DNA from: Bacteroidota bacterium
Lineage (GTDB): Bacteria; Bacteroidota; Bacteroidia; Bacteroidales; F082
DNA length: 64,000 nt
Direction of reading: 5' to 3'
NCBI GenBank assembly: GCA_018830105.1
Contig: JAHJTC010000016.1
Span: 248,001 to 312,000, forward strand
The notes under the pieces were generated by a model. That model had not been told where the DNA came from, did no database searches, and saw only the letters and a list, made by a program, of their open reading frames with translations. How positions within the stretch are numbered: position 1 is the stretch's first letter; the number at the start of each line of letters is the position of its first letter. Positions 34,592 through 44,194 of this stretch are shown piece after piece. Both the position numbers and the translations under genes were made by a program.

Positions 34592-36043
34592 ATGGACGAA
34601 AACACAAATAATAACATCCTCGAAGAAGTAACAAAAGGCGAATATAAGTTTGGCTTTTTTTCTGATATAGAGACTGATTATGCGCCAAAAGGCCTTACAG
34701 AAGATACGATACGTTTTATCTCAGCTAAGAAGGAAGAGCCGGAATGGATGCTGGAATTCAGATTGAAAGCATTCAGGCACTGGCTCACGCTCGAAGAACC
34801 CGAATGGGCGCATCTGCATCATCCGCCGATCGATTTTCAAGAAATCATCTACTATGCCTCTCCCAGAAAAAAGCCTCAGCTTGAAAGCCTTGACGAGGTA
34901 GATCCGGAATTATTGGAAACCTTCGAAAAGTTAGGAATCTCTCTCGATGAGCAAAAACGGCTTTCCGGTGTTGCTGTAGATGCCGTGATTGACAGCGTTT
35001 CTGTTAAAACGACTTTTCAGGACACCCTCTCAAAACATGGAATCATTTTCTGCTCCTTCAGTGAGGCAGTGAAAAATCATCCCGATCTGGTGAAGAAATA
35101 TATGGGAACAGTGGTTCCTTATACCGATAACTACTACGCAGCACTTAACTCTGCAGTTTTTAGCGATGGTTCGTTCTGTTTTATACCCAAAGGGGTGCGG
35201 TCACCGCTCGAGTTGTCAACCTATTTCCGTATCAATGCAGCCAATACCGGACAGTTTGAGCGCACGCTCATTGTGGCCGAAGAGGGTGGTTATGTGAGCT
35301 ATATGGAGGGCTGTACAGCACCGATGCGCGATGAAAATCAGCTGCATGCTGCTATTGTAGAAATCATTGCCATGGATGATGCCGAAGTAAAATATTCTAC
35401 GGTGCAAAACTGGTATCCGGGCAATAAAGAAGGGAAGGGTGGCGTCTATAACTTTGTCACCAAGCGTGGTTTGTGCAAAGGAAACCGCTCAAAAATAAGC
35501 TGGACACAAGTAGAAACGGGATCTTCCATCACCTGGAAATATCCCAGCTGTGTGCTTCTGGGCGACCATTCCATTGGCGAGTTTTATTCGGTGGCTGTTA
35601 CCAACAACTTTCAGCAGGCTGATACGGGCTCAAAAATGATTCACCTGGGAAAAAACACACGCAGCACAATCATCTCCAAAGGAATCTCGGCCGGGAAAAG
35701 CAATAACAGCTATCGCGGTCTGGTAAAGATCATGCCGGGAGCTTTGAATGCAAGAAATTTCTCACAATGCGACTCACTTCTGCTTGGCGATAAATGCGGA
35801 GCACATACTTTTCCTTATATCGATACCCGCAACCAATCGAGCATTGTTGAACATGAAGCAACTACTTCTAAAATTTCGGAAGATCAGCTGTTTTATTGCA
35901 ATCAGCGTGGTATTGATACCGAGAAAGCAATTGGCCTGATTGTAAATGGCTATGCCAAAGAAGTACTCAATAAATTACCGATGGAGTTTGCCGTGGAGGC
36001 ACAAAAATTACTTTCTATTACGCTAGAAGGAAGTGTAGGATAA
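34592..36043 (+). CDS. sufB: Fe-S cluster scaffold subunit SufB
   Basis: 483 residues from ATG 34592; the frame extends upstream to 34466, but that part has no family similarity and contains the likely promoter. Strong SufB landmarks: [67 protein letters not shown] (conserved Cys region) and the C-terminal [13 protein letters not shown]-like and [17 protein letters not shown] stretches. Forms the SufBC2D scaffold that builds iron-sulfur clusters. First gene of sufBCDS. Confidence 0.97.
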   Translation: MDENTNNNILEEVTKGEYKFGFFSDIETDYAPKGLTEDTIRFISAKKEEPEWMLEFRLKAFRHWLTLEEPEWAHLHHPPIDFQEIIYYASPRKKPQLESLDEVDPELLETFEKLGISLDEQKRLSGVAVDAVIDSVSVKTTFQDTLSKHGIIFCSFSEAVKNHPDLVKKYMGTVVPYTDNYYAALNSAVFSDGSFCFIPKGVRSPLELSTYFRINAANTGQFERTLIVAEEGGYVSYMEGCTAPMRDENQLHAAIVEIIAMDDAEVKYSTVQNWYPGNKEGKGGVYNFVTKRGLCKGNRSKISWTQVETGSSITWKYPSCVLLGDHSIGEFYSVAVTNNFQQADTGSKMIHLGKNTRSTIISKGISAGKSNNSYRGLVKIMPGALNARNFSQCDSLLLGDKCGAHTFPYIDTRNQSSIVEHEATTSKISEDQLFYCNQRGIDTEKAIGLIVNGYAKEVLNKLPMEFAVEAQKLLSITLEGSVG

Positions 36044-36085
36044 GGTGAACTAAATTAGATTTAAACGTATCATAAAACTTTAGCA

Positions 36086-36841
36086 ATGTTACTCAATATA
36101 AAAAATTTAACTGTTGCCATCGAAGGCAAAGAGATCATCAAAAACTTAAATTTCCAGGTGAATAAGGGTGAAGTTCATGCCATCATGGGACCTAATGGAA
36201 CCGGAAAAAGTACGTTGGCTGCTGCCATCACCGGACGTGAAGGTTATGAAATTACAGGAGGCGAAATTTGGTTCAAGGACAAGAATATTGTGGATATGGA
36301 TGCCGATGAACGTGCCAACCTCGGGATCTTCCTGAGTTTTCAGTATCCGGTAGAAATTCCGGGAGTGAGCATGACAAATTTTATGCGCACGGCCATCAAT
36401 GCACAACGCGAATACCGCAATTTGCCGCCCATGTCGGCCGCTGAGTTTTTGAAGCAGATGGAAGAGAAGAAAAAGCTGGTGGATATTCACTCCAAACTGA
36501 CAAACCGTTCTGTAAATGAGGGTTTTTCGGGAGGCGAAAAGAAGAAGAATGAAATTTTCCAGATGGCATTGTTGGATCCCACACTGGCTATTTTGGACGA
36601 AACAGATTCGGGTCTTGATATCGATGCCCTGCGTACCGTGGCCAATGGAGTGAACGCATTGCGCTCGGACGAAAATGCCTTTGTGATTATTACTCACTAC
36701 CAGCGTTTGCTTGAATATATTGTGCCGGATTTTGTTCATGTCATGTATGATGGAAAGATCGTGAAATCGGGAAATAAAAACCTGGCCCTTGAGCTCGAAG
36801 AAAAGGGTTATGAGTGGCTGAAAGAGCATACGCTCGCTTAA
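36086..36841 (+). CDS. sufC: Fe-S assembly ATPase SufC
   Basis: 251 residues. ABC ATPase with Walker A GPNGTGKST (residues ~36-44), the Q loop FLSFQYPVEIPGV typical of SufC, signature SGGEKKKNE and Walker B LAILDETDSGLD. It powers conformational change of the SufBD scaffold. It sits 42 bases after sufB and 19 bases before sufD. Confidence 0.97.
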   Translation: MLLNIKNLTVAIEGKEIIKNLNFQVNKGEVHAIMGPNGTGKSTLAAAITGREGYEITGGEIWFKDKNIVDMDADERANLGIFLSFQYPVEIPGVSMTNFMRTAINAQREYRNLPPMSAAEFLKQMEEKKKLVDIHSKLTNRSVNEGFSGGEKKKNEIFQMALLDPTLAILDETDSGLDIDALRTVANGVNALRSDENAFVIITHYQRLLEYIVPDFVHVMYDGKIVKSGNKNLALELEEKGYEWLKEHTLA

Positions 36842-36860
36842 ACAGAAAAAAGAATCTATC

Positions 36861-38279
36861 ATGGAAAAAGATACGCTTCAGCAAACACTGCCCCTGGATG
36901 ATATGCTGATCGGGCAGTATCGGCAATATAAAGATCTGATCTCGAAAAATGATACGCCCCACGTTCGGCAATTGCGCCAGAATGCCTTTAAAAAATTTGA
37001 AAAGGAGCGATTTCCCACTTCAAATGATGAGCAATGGCGTCATACTGATGTGGAGGCGCTTACCGGGGATTCTTATATCAACGAGCTGCAGCCTCCTGAC
37101 TCGGAAAAAAACATCGAAGAGATGTTTCGTTGCGATGTACATAATTTTGATACCGAATCGTATTCGATGCTCAATGGCTGGCACAGCGGAAATGGAGAAA
37201 GCCTGAAAACCCTTCCCGAAGGAATTGTAATAGGTAGTATTCGTGCTGCTATGGGCGCGTACCCTGAAATCTTTGAAAAACACTACGGCCAAATTGCCGA
37301 AAGTGAGGGCAATGGGTTTATTCAGATTAACACTGCCATGATGCAGGATGGCGTTTTTATTTGGGTGCCGGATGGTGTAAAATCTGCTAAAACCTTGCAA
37401 ATCATTAAAATAATCAACAAGGAAGAGCAGCTTTTTGTGCAAAGCAGAAACCTGATCGTACTGGGCAAGAACAGCGAATTGAGTCTTATGCACTGCGACG
37501 ATAGCGTGGATCAGCATGCTAGTCTGGTGAATACAGTTACCGAGATTTTTGTGGATGAAGCAGCACATCTTGAAATGTACAAGCTGCAGAACTTGAATGA
37601 CCAATCTGCATTGATCAATTCTACATTCGTCCGCCAGCTGGCCAATAGCACTATAAAAACCAATACGCTCACTTTTAACTGTGGCCTGATCCGAAATAAT
37701 ATTCACGTAAGGCTCGACGGGCAAGGTTCGCATGCGGATGTGCTGGGATTGTACCTCATGGACAAAGAACAGCATATCGACAACCAAATCCGTATCGACC
37801 ATAATGTGGCCAATTGTACCAGTAACGAGTTGTTCAAAGGTATCCTTGATGAAGCGGCTTCAGCGGTTTTCAATGGCTATATATATGTAGCCCGCGATGC
37901 GCAGAAAACCAATGCGTATCAAAATAACAACAATATTTTGCTTACGCCAACGGCTACCATCAATACCATGCCTTTCCTCGAAATCTATGCCGATGATGTA
38001 AAATGTAGTCATGGCGCTACGGTAGGTCAGCTGGATCAGGAGGCTATGTTTTATATTCGTTCGCGCGGTATAAGTGCTGCCAATGCACGACTGCTTCTGA
38101 TGTATGCTTTTGCAGCCGATATCATCAACCAAATATCTATCGAGCCCTTGCGACAACGCATTGATGATATGGTGAAAAAACGGCTTCGTGGCGAGCTTTC
38201 GGTTTGCGAAAAATGCGTGTTGCATTGTGGAGCGCCCGAGAAAGAATACCATTTTGATATCGACTTAAGTCAACTCTGA
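36861..38279 (+). CDS. sufD: Fe-S scaffold subunit SufD
   Basis: 472 residues. N-terminal helical part (EQWRHTDVEAL), then the SufBD beta-helix core with SHGATVGQLDQEAMFYIRSRG (conserved His for cluster formation) and the C-terminal helix region LLMYAFAADIINQI. The stop overlaps the sufS ATG by one base, so the two are coupled. Confidence 0.97.
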   Translation: MEKDTLQQTLPLDDMLIGQYRQYKDLISKNDTPHVRQLRQNAFKKFEKERFPTSNDEQWRHTDVEALTGDSYINELQPPDSEKNIEEMFRCDVHNFDTESYSMLNGWHSGNGESLKTLPEGIVIGSIRAAMGAYPEIFEKHYGQIAESEGNGFIQINTAMMQDGVFIWVPDGVKSAKTLQIIKIINKEEQLFVQSRNLIVLGKNSELSLMHCDDSVDQHASLVNTVTEIFVDEAAHLEMYKLQNLNDQSALINSTFVRQLANSTIKTNTLTFNCGLIRNNIHVRLDGQGSHADVLGLYLMDKEQHIDNQIRIDHNVANCTSNELFKGILDEAASAVFNGYIYVARDAQKTNAYQNNNNILLTPTATINTMPFLEIYADDVKCSHGATVGQLDQEAMFYIRSRGISAANARLLLMYAFAADIINQISIEPLRQRIDDMVKKRLRGELSVCEKCVLHCGAPEKEYHFDIDLSQL

Positions 38280-39511
38280 TGAAACCATTTGCTGACAATG
38301 AAATAGCGGAGATCAGAAGTCATTTTCCGGCTTTGCATCAAAAGGTTTATGGCAAGCCCTTTGTTTATCTCGACAATGCTGCTACCACCCAAAAGCCGCA
38401 AGCTGTAATCGACAGACTTGTTGCTTATTACAGCCTGGAAAACAGCAATATTCACCGCGGAGTACATTATTTAAGTCAGCAGGCAACTCAAGCTTATGAA
38501 GATGCCCGCCAAACGGTGGCCGATTTTATAAATGCTTCTGCTGCAAACCAAATTATTTTTACAAAAGGCACTACTGAATCAGTGAATCTGTTGGCAGGAA
38601 GCCTGAGGCAGTTTTATCTTCTGGAAGGTGATGCGGTTTTGATAACGGGCATGGAACATCATTCAAATTTGGTACCCTGGCAGCAAGTTTGCAAACAAAA
38701 TCAGGCTGAACTCTTGGTTGCCGCATTGAATGACAAAGGTGAGACCGACCTCGATCATTTTGCTGAATTGTTGGACAAGAAACCTAAGCTGGCCGCCATC
38801 ACTCATATTTCCAATGCACTCGGAAGTGTAAATCCGGTAAAAGAAATGATTCGCATGGCGCATGAAAAAGGAGTGCCTGTTTTGGTAGATGGCGCACAAG
38901 CTGTGGCGCATACTTCCATCGATGTGCAGGAATTGGATTGCGATTTCTTCGTGTTCTCGGGGCATAAAATGTTTGGCCCAATGGGCATTGGTGTTTTGTA
39001 TGCCAAAGCATTCTGGCTGCAGAAAATGCCGCCCTGGCAATTTGGAGGAGAAATGGTAGATCAGGTGAGCTTTGAAGAAACGACCTTTAACCAGCTTCCC
39101 TTTAAATTTGAAGCCGGAACACCCAATGTGGCTGGCGTTTTAGGACTTAAAACTGCGATTGATTTCCTGAAGCAATATGACATGGAAGTCATTGCAAAAC
39201 ATGAAAATCAGTTGATGCAGCAGGCTTTAGAAAAACTGCTTACAATTCCCGGAATGCGGCTCATCGGTGAAGCTGAAAACAGGGCCGGAGTGATTTCATT
39301 TGTGGTCGATGGCACGCATCCTTCTGATATTGGGACGCTTGTTGATAAGATGGGTGTGGCGGTGAGAACAGGTCACCATTGTGCACAACCCGTGATGACC
39401 CGTTTTGATGTTCCGGGAACAGTACGTGCGTCTTTTGCGCTGTACAACAGCCTTGCTGATGTTGAAGGCCTGTTTCAGGCTGTGAAGAAGGCTGTGATGA
39501 TGCTGCGCTAA
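38279..39511 (+). CDS. sufS: Cysteine desulfurase SufS
   Basis: 410 residues, class V aminotransferase fold. YLDNAATTQKP at ~30-40, GMEHHSNLVPWQ, the PLP-binding Lys230 in FSGHKMFGP and the persulfide-carrying Cys368 in RTGHHCAQPVM identify group II (SufS/CsdA) enzymes. Supplies sulfur to SufE and then to the SufBCD scaffold. Confidence 0.97.
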   Translation: MKPFADNEIAEIRSHFPALHQKVYGKPFVYLDNAATTQKPQAVIDRLVAYYSLENSNIHRGVHYLSQQATQAYEDARQTVADFINASAANQIIFTKGTTESVNLLAGSLRQFYLLEGDAVLITGMEHHSNLVPWQQVCKQNQAELLVAALNDKGETDLDHFAELLDKKPKLAAITHISNALGSVNPVKEMIRMAHEKGVPVLVDGAQAVAHTSIDVQELDCDFFVFSGHKMFGPMGIGVLYAKAFWLQKMPPWQFGGEMVDQVSFEETTFNQLPFKFEAGTPNVAGVLGLKTAIDFLKQYDMEVIAKHENQLMQQALEKLLTIPGMRLIGEAENRAGVISFVVDGTHPSDIGTLVDKMGVAVRTGHHCAQPVMTRFDVPGTVRASFALYNSLADVEGLFQAVKKAVMMLR

Positions 39512-39617
39512 GAAATTAATCTGAGGATTTATCCTGACCGGCTCTGTTTTTATCACCGGTTGTGAACCTCAATTTTTACTGACATTTTCGCATCTTTGCA
39601 AAAAAGAACTGTAAACA

Positions 39618-40043
39618 ATGACAATAGCAGAAACACAACAACAGATCATCAGCGAGTTTTCTCTCTTTGACGATTGGATGGACAAGTACAACTACCTTAT
39701 CGAAATGGGAAGAGAGGTTCCCAGAATAGACGAACGCTATAAAACCAATAACCATTTAATAAGTGGTTGTCAATCAAGAGTTTGGCTTCATGCCGATATG
39801 AGAGACGGGAAAATCTATTTCACTGCTGATAGCGATGCAGTGATAACCAAAGGCATTGTGAATTTGTTAATTCGTGTTTTTTCGGGCCGGATGCCGGATG
39901 AAATTCTGGAAGCCGACACGGATTTTATCGATCAGATTGGACTGAAAGAACATTTATCACCTACGCGTTCGAACGGACTTGTTTCGATGGTGAAACAAAT
40001 GAAATTGTATGCGCAGGTGTATAAGCTGAAGCAAAGTAACTAA
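39618..40043 (+). CDS. sufE: Sulfur acceptor SufE
   Basis: 141 residues. SGCQSRVWLHA holds the sulfur-accepting Cys51, and DWMDKYNYLIEMGR is the usual N-terminal helix. It takes persulfide sulfur from SufS and stimulates it. The 106-base gap after sufS contains a CATCTTTG (39591-39598), a possible weak promoter, so sufE and the DUF59 gene may also be transcribed alone. Confidence 0.95.
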   Translation: MTIAETQQQIISEFSLFDDWMDKYNYLIEMGREVPRIDERYKTNNHLISGCQSRVWLHADMRDGKIYFTADSDAVITKGIVNLLIRVFSGRMPDEILEADTDFIDQIGLKEHLSPTRSNGLVSMVKQMKLYAQVYKLKQSN

Positions 40044-40054
40044 AAAGCAGAAAC

Positions 40055-40375
40055 ATGACAAACGAAGATAAAGCAAGAATTGAAAAGGATGTTATCACTA
40101 CCTTAAGAACGATATACGATCCTGAAATTCCGGTAAACATATACGAGCTCGGTTTGATTTACGAAATCAGCATCAGTGAAAATGCTGATGTGCAGGTGCT
40201 TATGACGTTAACAACACCCAATTGCCCGGTAGCGGAGAGTCTTCCGCTTGAAGTAAAGCAAAAAGTAGCTGAAGTGAAAGGTGTAAATAGCAGTGAAGTA
40301 GAGCTTACCTTTGAACCACCCTGGGATCAGGAAATGCTATCGGACGAAGCTAAACTTGATTTGGGATTTTTGTAG
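40055..40375 (+). CDS. DUF59/MIP18-family Fe-S assembly factor (SufT-like)
   Basis: 106 residues. LRTIYDPEIPVNIYELGLIYE and TTPNCPVAESLPLEV, with the conserved cysteine in the latter, define the MIP18/PaaD-like family. Members help mature Fe-S proteins. The location 11 bases after sufE makes it part of the SUF system. Confidence 0.92.
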   Translation: MTNEDKARIEKDVITTLRTIYDPEIPVNIYELGLIYEISISENADVQVLMTLTTPNCPVAESLPLEVKQKVAEVKGVNSSEVELTFEPPWDQEMLSDEAKLDLGFL

Positions 40376-40452
40376 GACTTCTTAAGTTAACAGCTGGGAA
40401 GTTCAAATAAACGCTTCTTTTCTTACCTTCGCCATTCAAATGATACACGTGT

Positions 40453-42240
40453 ATGGCTTTGCAGTTGCTTTCAAAAATAAATGATCCCGCTGACCTCCGA
40501 AAACTCCAACCGGATTCATTTCCTGATCTGGCAGAAGAGCTCAGGTCTTTTATTCTTGATGTTACTGCCGTAAACCCCGGGCATCTGGGCGCCTCTTTGG
40601 GCGTAATTGAACTTTCAATTGCCCTGCATTACCTTTTCGATACGCCAAACGACAGGTTAATCTGGGATGTTGGCCACCAGGCTTATGCACATAAAATACT
40701 AACCGGTCGTAAAGAGTTATTTCAAAGCTTGCGAAAACTGGACGGTATCAGTGGTTTTCCTTCAAGATCAGAGAGCGATTACGATGCATTTGGGACAGGA
40801 CATGCCTCAACGGCTTTGTCGGCAGCTGTGGGCATGGCAGTGGCGGCGGGCTTGCAGGGAAATCACTCCCGACATCATATCGCTGTTATTGGTGACGGCG
40901 CCATTACCGGCGGCATGTTTTTCGAAGCTTTAAATCAGGCCGGAGCGGCTGATCTCAACTTGATCATCATCCTGAATGACAATGGAATCGCTATTGATAA
41001 AAGTGCCGGTGCTTTAAAAGATTACTTGATACGACAAGCCGAAAAACACAGCAGTCAGGCGTTTTCGAATCCCTTGTTCGAAGCATTTGGGATTGCCTGC
41101 AATGGCCCTGTTGACGGACATAATTTTGCAGAATTACTTCCTGCATTGGAAGCCGTAAAAGCCATGAAAGGTGTGCGTTTGCTGCATGTGATAACAACCA
41201 AGGGCAAAGGTTTTGAGCGTGCCGAAAAAGATCAGGTGCGCTATCATGCGCCAGGCACTTTCGACAGACTGACCGGTGAATTGCCCAAGGCAAAACCAGT
41301 CGAAAACAGGATTCCGCTTTATCAGGAAGTTTTTGGTGAAACCCTGCTGGAACTTGCAAAAAAATATCCTGAGCTGGTTGGTGTTACGCCTGCCATGCCT
41401 ACAGGAAGTCATTTATTGCCCCTGCTCGAAACCTTTCCGGAGCGTTGTTTTGATGTGGGAATTGCCGAGCAGCATGCGCTTACTTTTTCAGCAGGCCTTG
41501 CAGCCGAAGGAATGCTGCCTTTTTGCGTGGTTTATTCTACTTTTTTGCAAAGGGCTTATGACCAGTTGATTCACGATGTGGCCCTGCAAAATTTGCCTGT
41601 GGTGATTTGCGTTGATCGCGCCGGTCTGGTAGGGGAGGATGGCGCAACACATCATGGCGTTTTTGATTTGGCTTATTTACGCTGCATTCCCAACTTGGTG
41701 ATTGCTGCACCCATGGATGAAAAGGAATTGCGTCATTTGATGTTTACTGCAGCAGCGAACCGCAAAGGTCCCTTTGTGATCCGCTATCCGCGCGGCAAAA
41801 CCACGGCTATGGATTGGAAAGTGGAACCGGAAGTTGTGCCAATTGGTAAAGGCAGGAAACTATCCTCCGGAAGTAGCATTGCTGTTTTGAGTATTGGCCA
41901 TCCCGGGAATTTCGTAAAAGAAGCCCTGGAAAAATTAGCAGCGGAAAATATTGTTGTCAGTCATTATGATTTACGTTTTCTCAAACCTTTGGACGAAATC
42001 CTGCTGAAGGACGCATTTGAACATCACGAGCAGATCATCACAGTTGAAGATGGTGTAAGAAATGGCGGAATGGGCAGTGCCGTAATGGAATGGGCGCATG
42101 AGAATGGCTTTGGCAATCCTGTTGTAAGGCTGGGTGTGCCCGACGCTTTTATTTCACATGGCCGGCCGGAAGAATTACAATATATTTGCGGCTTTGATAG
42201 CAATGGGATAGTAAAACATATCAGAAAACTTCTAAGCTAA
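40453..42240 (+). CDS. dxs: 1-deoxy-D-xylulose-5-phosphate synthase
   Basis: 595 residues, somewhat shorter than the ~620-640 common in the family. The thiamine-diphosphate motif is GDGAITGGMFFEALNQAG with ILNDN completing it. Other landmarks are WDVGHQAYAHKILTGR, TTKGKGFERAE, DVGIAEQHALTFSAGLA and DRAGLVGEDGATHHGVFDL. It condenses pyruvate and glyceraldehyde-3-phosphate, the first step of the MEP isoprenoid route. A TACCTTCG at 40424-40431 could be its -7 box. The downstream antiporter gene begins five bases after its stop. Confidence 0.96.
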   Translation: MALQLLSKINDPADLRKLQPDSFPDLAEELRSFILDVTAVNPGHLGASLGVIELSIALHYLFDTPNDRLIWDVGHQAYAHKILTGRKELFQSLRKLDGISGFPSRSESDYDAFGTGHASTALSAAVGMAVAAGLQGNHSRHHIAVIGDGAITGGMFFEALNQAGAADLNLIIILNDNGIAIDKSAGALKDYLIRQAEKHSSQAFSNPLFEAFGIACNGPVDGHNFAELLPALEAVKAMKGVRLLHVITTKGKGFERAEKDQVRYHAPGTFDRLTGELPKAKPVENRIPLYQEVFGETLLELAKKYPELVGVTPAMPTGSHLLPLLETFPERCFDVGIAEQHALTFSAGLAAEGMLPFCVVYSTFLQRAYDQLIHDVALQNLPVVICVDRAGLVGEDGATHHGVFDLAYLRCIPNLVIAAPMDEKELRHLMFTAAANRKGPFVIRYPRGKTTAMDWKVEPEVVPIGKGRKLSSGSSIAVLSIGHPGNFVKEALEKLAAENIVVSHYDLRFLKPLDEILLKDAFEHHEQIITVEDGVRNGGMGSAVMEWAHENGFGNPVVRLGVPDAFISHGRPEELQYICGFDSNGIVKHIRKLLS

Positions 42241-42245
42241 ACCCT

Positions 42246-44192
42246 GTGAAAAATACACTCTGGCTGTTATTGATTTTCTGGCTGGCGGGGCTTACAGTTT
42301 ATGCCGAAGAGAATTTGAAAGATTTCTCTACCGAGGACTTTCGTGTGAGTTTGCCGGAGGTTTTAGTATCAGACGTCAACCAACAGATTGAAATCAGGGC
42401 GGTTGGGGAGCTTTTCGGAAAACTGGAAGGTCAGGAAATAATCGCTGTTTTCAATGGTGAAATGCAGAAACTGAGCTTTGAGAAAAACCTGGCCGTAATC
42501 AAACACGATTTTCCGGATGAGGAGTTGCTAACACTAACAATCGATGGGTTTCACTGGCAACAAGAAGTTACACCTATTCCGCTTTGGATGTCGGTATTGC
42601 CTCCTTTGATTGCCATTTTGATGGCGCTTTTGCTCAAAGAGGTCTTCGTAGCCTTATTTTTGGGGATATTGAGCGGCACTACGATTATGTTTTATTACCA
42701 GGGTTCGGGCATTTTTGTGGCTGTTTTCAAAGGCCTATTGGCCATTATTGATACTTACGTCATGCAGTCATTGCTCGATCCGGGCCATATGGCAATCATT
42801 ATCTTCTCGATGGTAATCGGAGGCATGGTGCATCTGATCACACGAAACGGCGGAATGCTGGGCGTGGTAAACCGGCTTTCGCGCTTCGCAAAAGATGCCC
42901 GCTCCGGGCAATTTGTAACCTGGCTGTTAGGGATATCAATTTTTTTCGATGACTATGCCAACACCTTGGTAGTTGGCAATACCATGCGGCCTGTGACGGA
43001 TCGCCTGCGCGTTTCCAGAGAAAAACTGGCCTATATTGTCGATTCTACTGCAGCTCCCGTTGCGGCTACGGCTTTTGTAACTACCTGGATTGGTGCCGAG
43101 CTTAGCTATATCCAGGACGGACTTAATACCATTGGCCTACAGGAATCGGCCTATAACGTTTTCTTTAACTCCTTGGCTTATAGCTATTATCCGATTCTGG
43201 CATTGGCATTTATTCTGATGCTGGTATGGCAAAAGCGCGACTTTGGCCCCATGTTTAAGGCCGAAAAAAATGCACGTCTTGATCCTGATTTTCATCAGAA
43301 ACTCGCCGAAACAGAAAATACATCCAATACTTTAACCGCTGAAACACATCAAAAACCAAGAGCTTTCAATGCTGTAATTCCGGTTCTGATTATTGTTCTG
43401 GGGACAATAACGGGATTATTATACACAGGCTGGGATCAAGCGGTTTGGAATGATGAGGCCATTAGTTTTACCCGAAAAATTTCGGCCATAATCGGTGGAG
43501 CAGATTCCTATGCTGCACTTTTATGGTCATCGCTTTTGGCAATGATTGTTGCGATTGCGCTTACGCTAACTCAAAAACTGCTGAGCCTCAAAGACACCAT
43601 CGAGAGCCTGGTGGATGGTTTTAAAATGATGCTTACCGCTATTCTGATTTTAACACTGGCCTGGTCAGTTGCGCTGGTAACAGATCATATGCATACAGCC
43701 GATTTCATCTCGAAGGGTTTGCTGGAACTGTCTTTTTCGCCTTATCTGGTGCCGGCTTTCACTTTTATTCTGGCGGCATTGGTGGCTTTTTCCACGGGCT
43801 CTTCCTGGGGAACGATGGCTATTTTGTATCCGTTGATTTTACCCACTTCCTGGCTGTTAACCCACGAAACCGGCATGACCGAAGCCAACAGTCTGTTGAT
43901 TTTTTACAATGTTGTTTCAGCGGTGCTGGCCGGTTCCGTGCTGGGTGATCACTGCTCGCCAATTTCTGATACAACGATATTAAGCTCGCTGGCCAGTTCA
44001 TGCAATCATATTGATCATGTGCGCACGCAACTGCCTTATGCCCTTACCGTGGGATTTATTTCAATAGTAATCGGAACTATTCCGGCAGCTTTTGGGGTTC
44101 CGGCTTATGTGTTGTTTCCCGCTGGCATGGTATTGCTTTATCTGATCATCAGATTCTTTGGCAGAAAGCTTCCGGAAGCCATTGCCGATTAA
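42246..44192 (+). CDS. NhaC-type Na+/H+ antiporter with exported N-terminal domain
   Basis: 648 residues from GTG 42246. Unusually, a signal peptide (1-20, ending TVYA) and an ~80-residue extracytoplasmic domain (ENLKDFSTEDFRVSLPEVLV onward) precede the transporter. About 11-12 membrane helices follow, with NhaC-family stretches FFDDYANTLVVGNTMRPVTD, STAAPVAATAFVTTWIGAEL, FSTGSSWGTMAILYPL and LGDHCSPISDTTILSSLAS. Exchanges sodium (or an organic substrate) for protons at the inner membrane. A pair with dxs is likely only positional. Its stop is two bases from the convergent channel-like gene. Confidence 0.9.
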   Translation: MKNTLWLLLIFWLAGLTVYAEENLKDFSTEDFRVSLPEVLVSDVNQQIEIRAVGELFGKLEGQEIIAVFNGEMQKLSFEKNLAVIKHDFPDEELLTLTIDGFHWQQEVTPIPLWMSVLPPLIAILMALLLKEVFVALFLGILSGTTIMFYYQGSGIFVAVFKGLLAIIDTYVMQSLLDPGHMAIIIFSMVIGGMVHLITRNGGMLGVVNRLSRFAKDARSGQFVTWLLGISIFFDDYANTLVVGNTMRPVTDRLRVSREKLAYIVDSTAAPVAATAFVTTWIGAELSYIQDGLNTIGLQESAYNVFFNSLAYSYYPILALAFILMLVWQKRDFGPMFKAEKNARLDPDFHQKLAETENTSNTLTAETHQKPRAFNAVIPVLIIVLGTITGLLYTGWDQAVWNDEAISFTRKISAIIGGADSYAALLWSSLLAMIVAIALTLTQKLLSLKDTIESLVDGFKMMLTAILILTLAWSVALVTDHMHTADFISKGLLELSFSPYLVPAFTFILAALVAFSTGSSWGTMAILYPLILPTSWLLTHETGMTEANSLLIFYNVVSAVLAGSVLGDHCSPISDTTILSSLASSCNHIDHVRTQLPYALTVGFISIVIGTIPAAFGVPAYVLFPAGMVLLYLIIRFFGRKLPEAIAD

Positions 44193-44194
44193 GA

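Noticed and set aside
36146-37802. Long minus-strand frames opposite sufC and sufD
   Set aside because: Shadows of conserved SUF genes with strong motif support on the plus strand.
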